Origin: Acidobacteriota bacterium
GTDB lineage: Bacteria; Acidobacteriota; Terriglobia; Terriglobales; Acidobacteriaceae
Assembly: GCA_013285705.1 (NCBI GenBank)
Contig: JABDHA010000002.1
Location: forward strand, 30,146-94,145
Direction of reading: 5' to 3'
DNA length: 64,000 bases
Below, piece by piece: positions 62,638-64,000 of the stretch. A program made the translations under genes and the position numbers. The first letter of the stretch is position 1. Each line of letters starts with the position of its first letter. The notes under the pieces are model-generated. The model saw only the letters and a list, made by a program, of their open reading frames with translations. It was not told the DNA's origin and ran no database searches.

Positions 62638-63720
62638 CTATAGCTTCGTAATCTCCTCGATAGCGGTACGCGCAGCCTGTTCGCACGCGGCCCGGTCTAC
62701 GTCATGGTGCGTGACAAAGCGGACGGAGTTCCGGCCAATCATTCCGCACAGTATGCCCAGCCGTTTAAGGCGCACAACCAACTCTTCCGCTTTTCCTTCT
62801 TCTTTCAGCGTAAAAATCACAATATTCGTTTGCACCGTCGCCAGATCAAGTTCGATCTGCGGCAGACCAGCCAACTGCTCAGCCATGTGCCGCGCATTCG
62901 CATGGTCCTCGGCGAGGCGTTTCGGCATCTCTTCCAGAGCAATCAGGCCCGCAGCAGCCAGTACACCAGCCTGCCGCATGCCTCCACCCAATGCTTTGCG
63001 CACCATTCGGGCACGCTCGATCGGTTTGCGATTGCCGACGAGCATGGATCCAACCGGCGCGCACAGCCCCTTCGACAAGCAGAACATCACCGTATTGAAT
63101 CCACTGGTAAGCACAGCCACCGGAACCTTCAGCGCAATCGACGCATTGAAGATGCGCGCCCCATCCAGATGCAGCGGGATACCAAGCTCGCGCGCCCCAT
63201 TCCATATCTCCCCAAAGACCGGGAGCGGTGTGACCGTTCCCCCCGCCATATTGTGCGAGTTCTCGAGTGAAATAAGTCCCGTAGGCGCATTGTTGCTTGT
63301 GGGGCGCTTCAAAACAGGCTCAATGTGCTTCCACGTTACGATGCCCCGCTCAGCCGCCACTGGACGCAGTTGGCATCCGGAAAATGCCGCCGCCATCGCC
63401 ATCTCCCAGTCCACGATATGCGCGCGCGATTCGCAGATGACCTCCTGCCCAGGTTGCGTGTGCAGGCGAATCGCAATCTGGTTCCCCATCGTGCCGGTTG
63501 GGACGAAAAGAGCAGCCTCGCGACCGAAAATCGTCGCGGCGCTGGTTTCGAGCAGATTCACCGTCGGGTCTTCCCCGTAGACATCATCGCCCACTTCAGC
63601 CGCCGCCATGGCGGAGCGCATGGCTTTCGTTGGCCGGGTCACGGTGTCACTGCGCAGGTCGATAACGCTTACTGGATTTTGCGAAAAGACTTCTTCACGA
63701 GGCTCGGTTTCGGTCGACAT
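62638..63720 (-). CDS. ltaE: Low-specificity L-threonine aldolase
   Basis: 360 residues, a fold-type I PLP enzyme. It has VIDLRSDTVTRPTKAM at the N-terminus, VGDDVYGEDPTVN, SLENSHNMAGG, LHLDGARIFNA and the PLP lysine in FCLSKGLCAPVGS. It cleaves threonine or allo-threonine to glycine and acetaldehyde. The start at 63720 fits family length. It is convergent with the SnoaL-like gene. The next gene upstream on the same strand, hemW, ends 9 bp from its start. Confidence 0.92.
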   Translation of the reverse strand: MSTETEPREEVFSQNPVSVIDLRSDTVTRPTKAMRSAMAAAEVGDDVYGEDPTVNLLETSAATIFGREAALFVPTGTMGNQIAIRLHTQPGQEVICESRAHIVDWEMAMAAAFSGCQLRPVAAERGIVTWKHIEPVLKRPTSNNAPTGLISLENSHNMAGGTVTPLPVFGEIWNGARELGIPLHLDGARIFNASIALKVPVAVLTSGFNTVMFCLSKGLCAPVGSMLVGNRKPIERARMVRKALGGGMRQAGVLAAAGLIALEEMPKRLAEDHANARHMAEQLAGLPQIELDLATVQTNIVIFTLKEEGKAEELVVRLKRLGILCGMIGRNSVRFVTHHDVDRAACEQAARTAIEEITKL

Positions 63721-63729
63721 ATTTCCTTT

Positions 63730-64000
63730 TTACACCGTGACAGGATCAGCGATTTCCATCACATCCAAAAATTGCGCAAAGACCTCATTCGAGAGCAGCC
63801 TTCCACGCGTCGTGAGCGCGATAGAGTCGCCTTTCCTCTCCAAAAGACCGTGAGAGCAAAGTCCCTGAAGAATGGGCTGGAACTGCACCAGAGATTCTCT
63901 GCCAAATTCGGCTTCCAGCCGAGACAGGCTCACCCCAGCGTTCAGGCGCAAGCCAAGGAACCACGCTTCTTCCATCTCTTCCTGCCGCGTAAGCGTATGG
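63730..64000 (-). CDS. hemW: HemW-like radical SAM protein, C-terminal fragment (window edge)
   Basis: The frame is open to the right edge of the window and encodes the last 89 residues. LTRQEEMEEAWFLGLRLNAGVS and ALTTRGRLLSNEVFAQFLD are the C-terminal domain marks of HemW/HemN-like heme chaperones (formerly oxygen-independent coproporphyrinogen oxidases). The radical SAM core and true start lie outside. It is upstream of ltaE on the same strand. Confidence 0.8.
   Translation of the reverse strand, partial: HTLTRQEEMEEAWFLGLRLNAGVSLSRLEAEFGRESLVQFQPILQGLCSHGLLERKGDSIALTTRGRLLSNEVFAQFLDVMEIADPVTV

Overview
The window looks like chromosome of an Acidobacteriota bacterium (Terriglobia/Acidobacteriaceae type). 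This is inferred from the roughly 1,190-residue Oar-like TonB-dependent receptor with an N-terminal carboxypeptidase-regulatory domain, the DUF993 sugar operon, the GlgE/TreS-maltokinase locus, short GTCATTCTGA-type intergenic hairpin repeats and moderately high GC. No rRNA or other taxonomic marker is present, so the assignment is provisional.

Layout. 1-4.6 kb: a four-gene minus-strand operon (Gfo/Idh/MocA oxidoreductase, DUF993 aldolase-like protein, sugar isomerase-like TIM barrel, aldehyde dehydrogenase) that reads as an uncharacterised sugar catabolic route. 4.8-6 kb: a membrane acyltransferase-like protein. 6.5-10.3 kb: an alpha-oxoamine synthase and an NAD-dependent reductase converging on a ketoacyl-ACP synthase and an acyl carrier protein, a set that resembles sphingoid-base lipid synthesis. 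10.5-11.9 kb: NhaA, then a tRNA-Ser(CGA) gene.

12.05-21.03 kb is an integrated phage-derived element of 8,955 bp. It sits in the 3' end of tRNA-Ser and is bounded by a 21-bp direct repeat (12052-12072 and 21007-21027). It carries a tyrosine integrase and the debris of a tailed-phage structural module: a small terminase, no large terminase, and a portal N-terminus fused in frame to a tape-measure C-terminus. It also has an own sigma factor behind an attenuator-like leader, several small proteins and many operator-like repeats. Two RNA findings stand out. One is a compact 239-nt group I intron (13585-13823) inside the tape-measure gene, with a full set of P1-P9 helices and a clean exon junction. 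The other is a roughly 526-nt multi-hairpin non-coding RNA (about 17217-17742) behind a 71-bp repeat that also precedes an element operon.

21.3-33.6 kb: host housekeeping genes, namely an exostosin-family protein, malate and isocitrate dehydrogenases, a secreted Gfo/Idh/MocA protein, YtxH, an FAD oxidoreductase, SCO, an excisionase-like HTH protein, a phosphofructokinase with pyrophosphate-type residues, and an acyl-CoA synthetase. 33.7-38.4 kb: DoxX, a molybdate operon (HTH-TOBE regulator, modABC), murB and a bacilliredoxin. 38.4-45.96 kb: a secreted low-complexity protein, LigD, and the glycerol operon glpK-glpD-glpF. 45.96-53.3 kb: a minus-strand operon for maltose-1-phosphate glucan/trehalose metabolism (glgE, treS-maltokinase fusion, a GT78-like glycosyltransferase, a channel-like membrane protein). 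53.5-64 kb: a polyprenyl-phosphate-type glycosyltransferase, VOC and WYL proteins, the TonB receptor, a MocR regulator divergent from a cupin/DoxX/SnoaL-like set, threonine aldolase, and the C-terminal end of HemW at the edge.

No CRISPR array, rRNA or intact insertion sequence was seen. All homology statements come from reading motifs by eye. No search was run.
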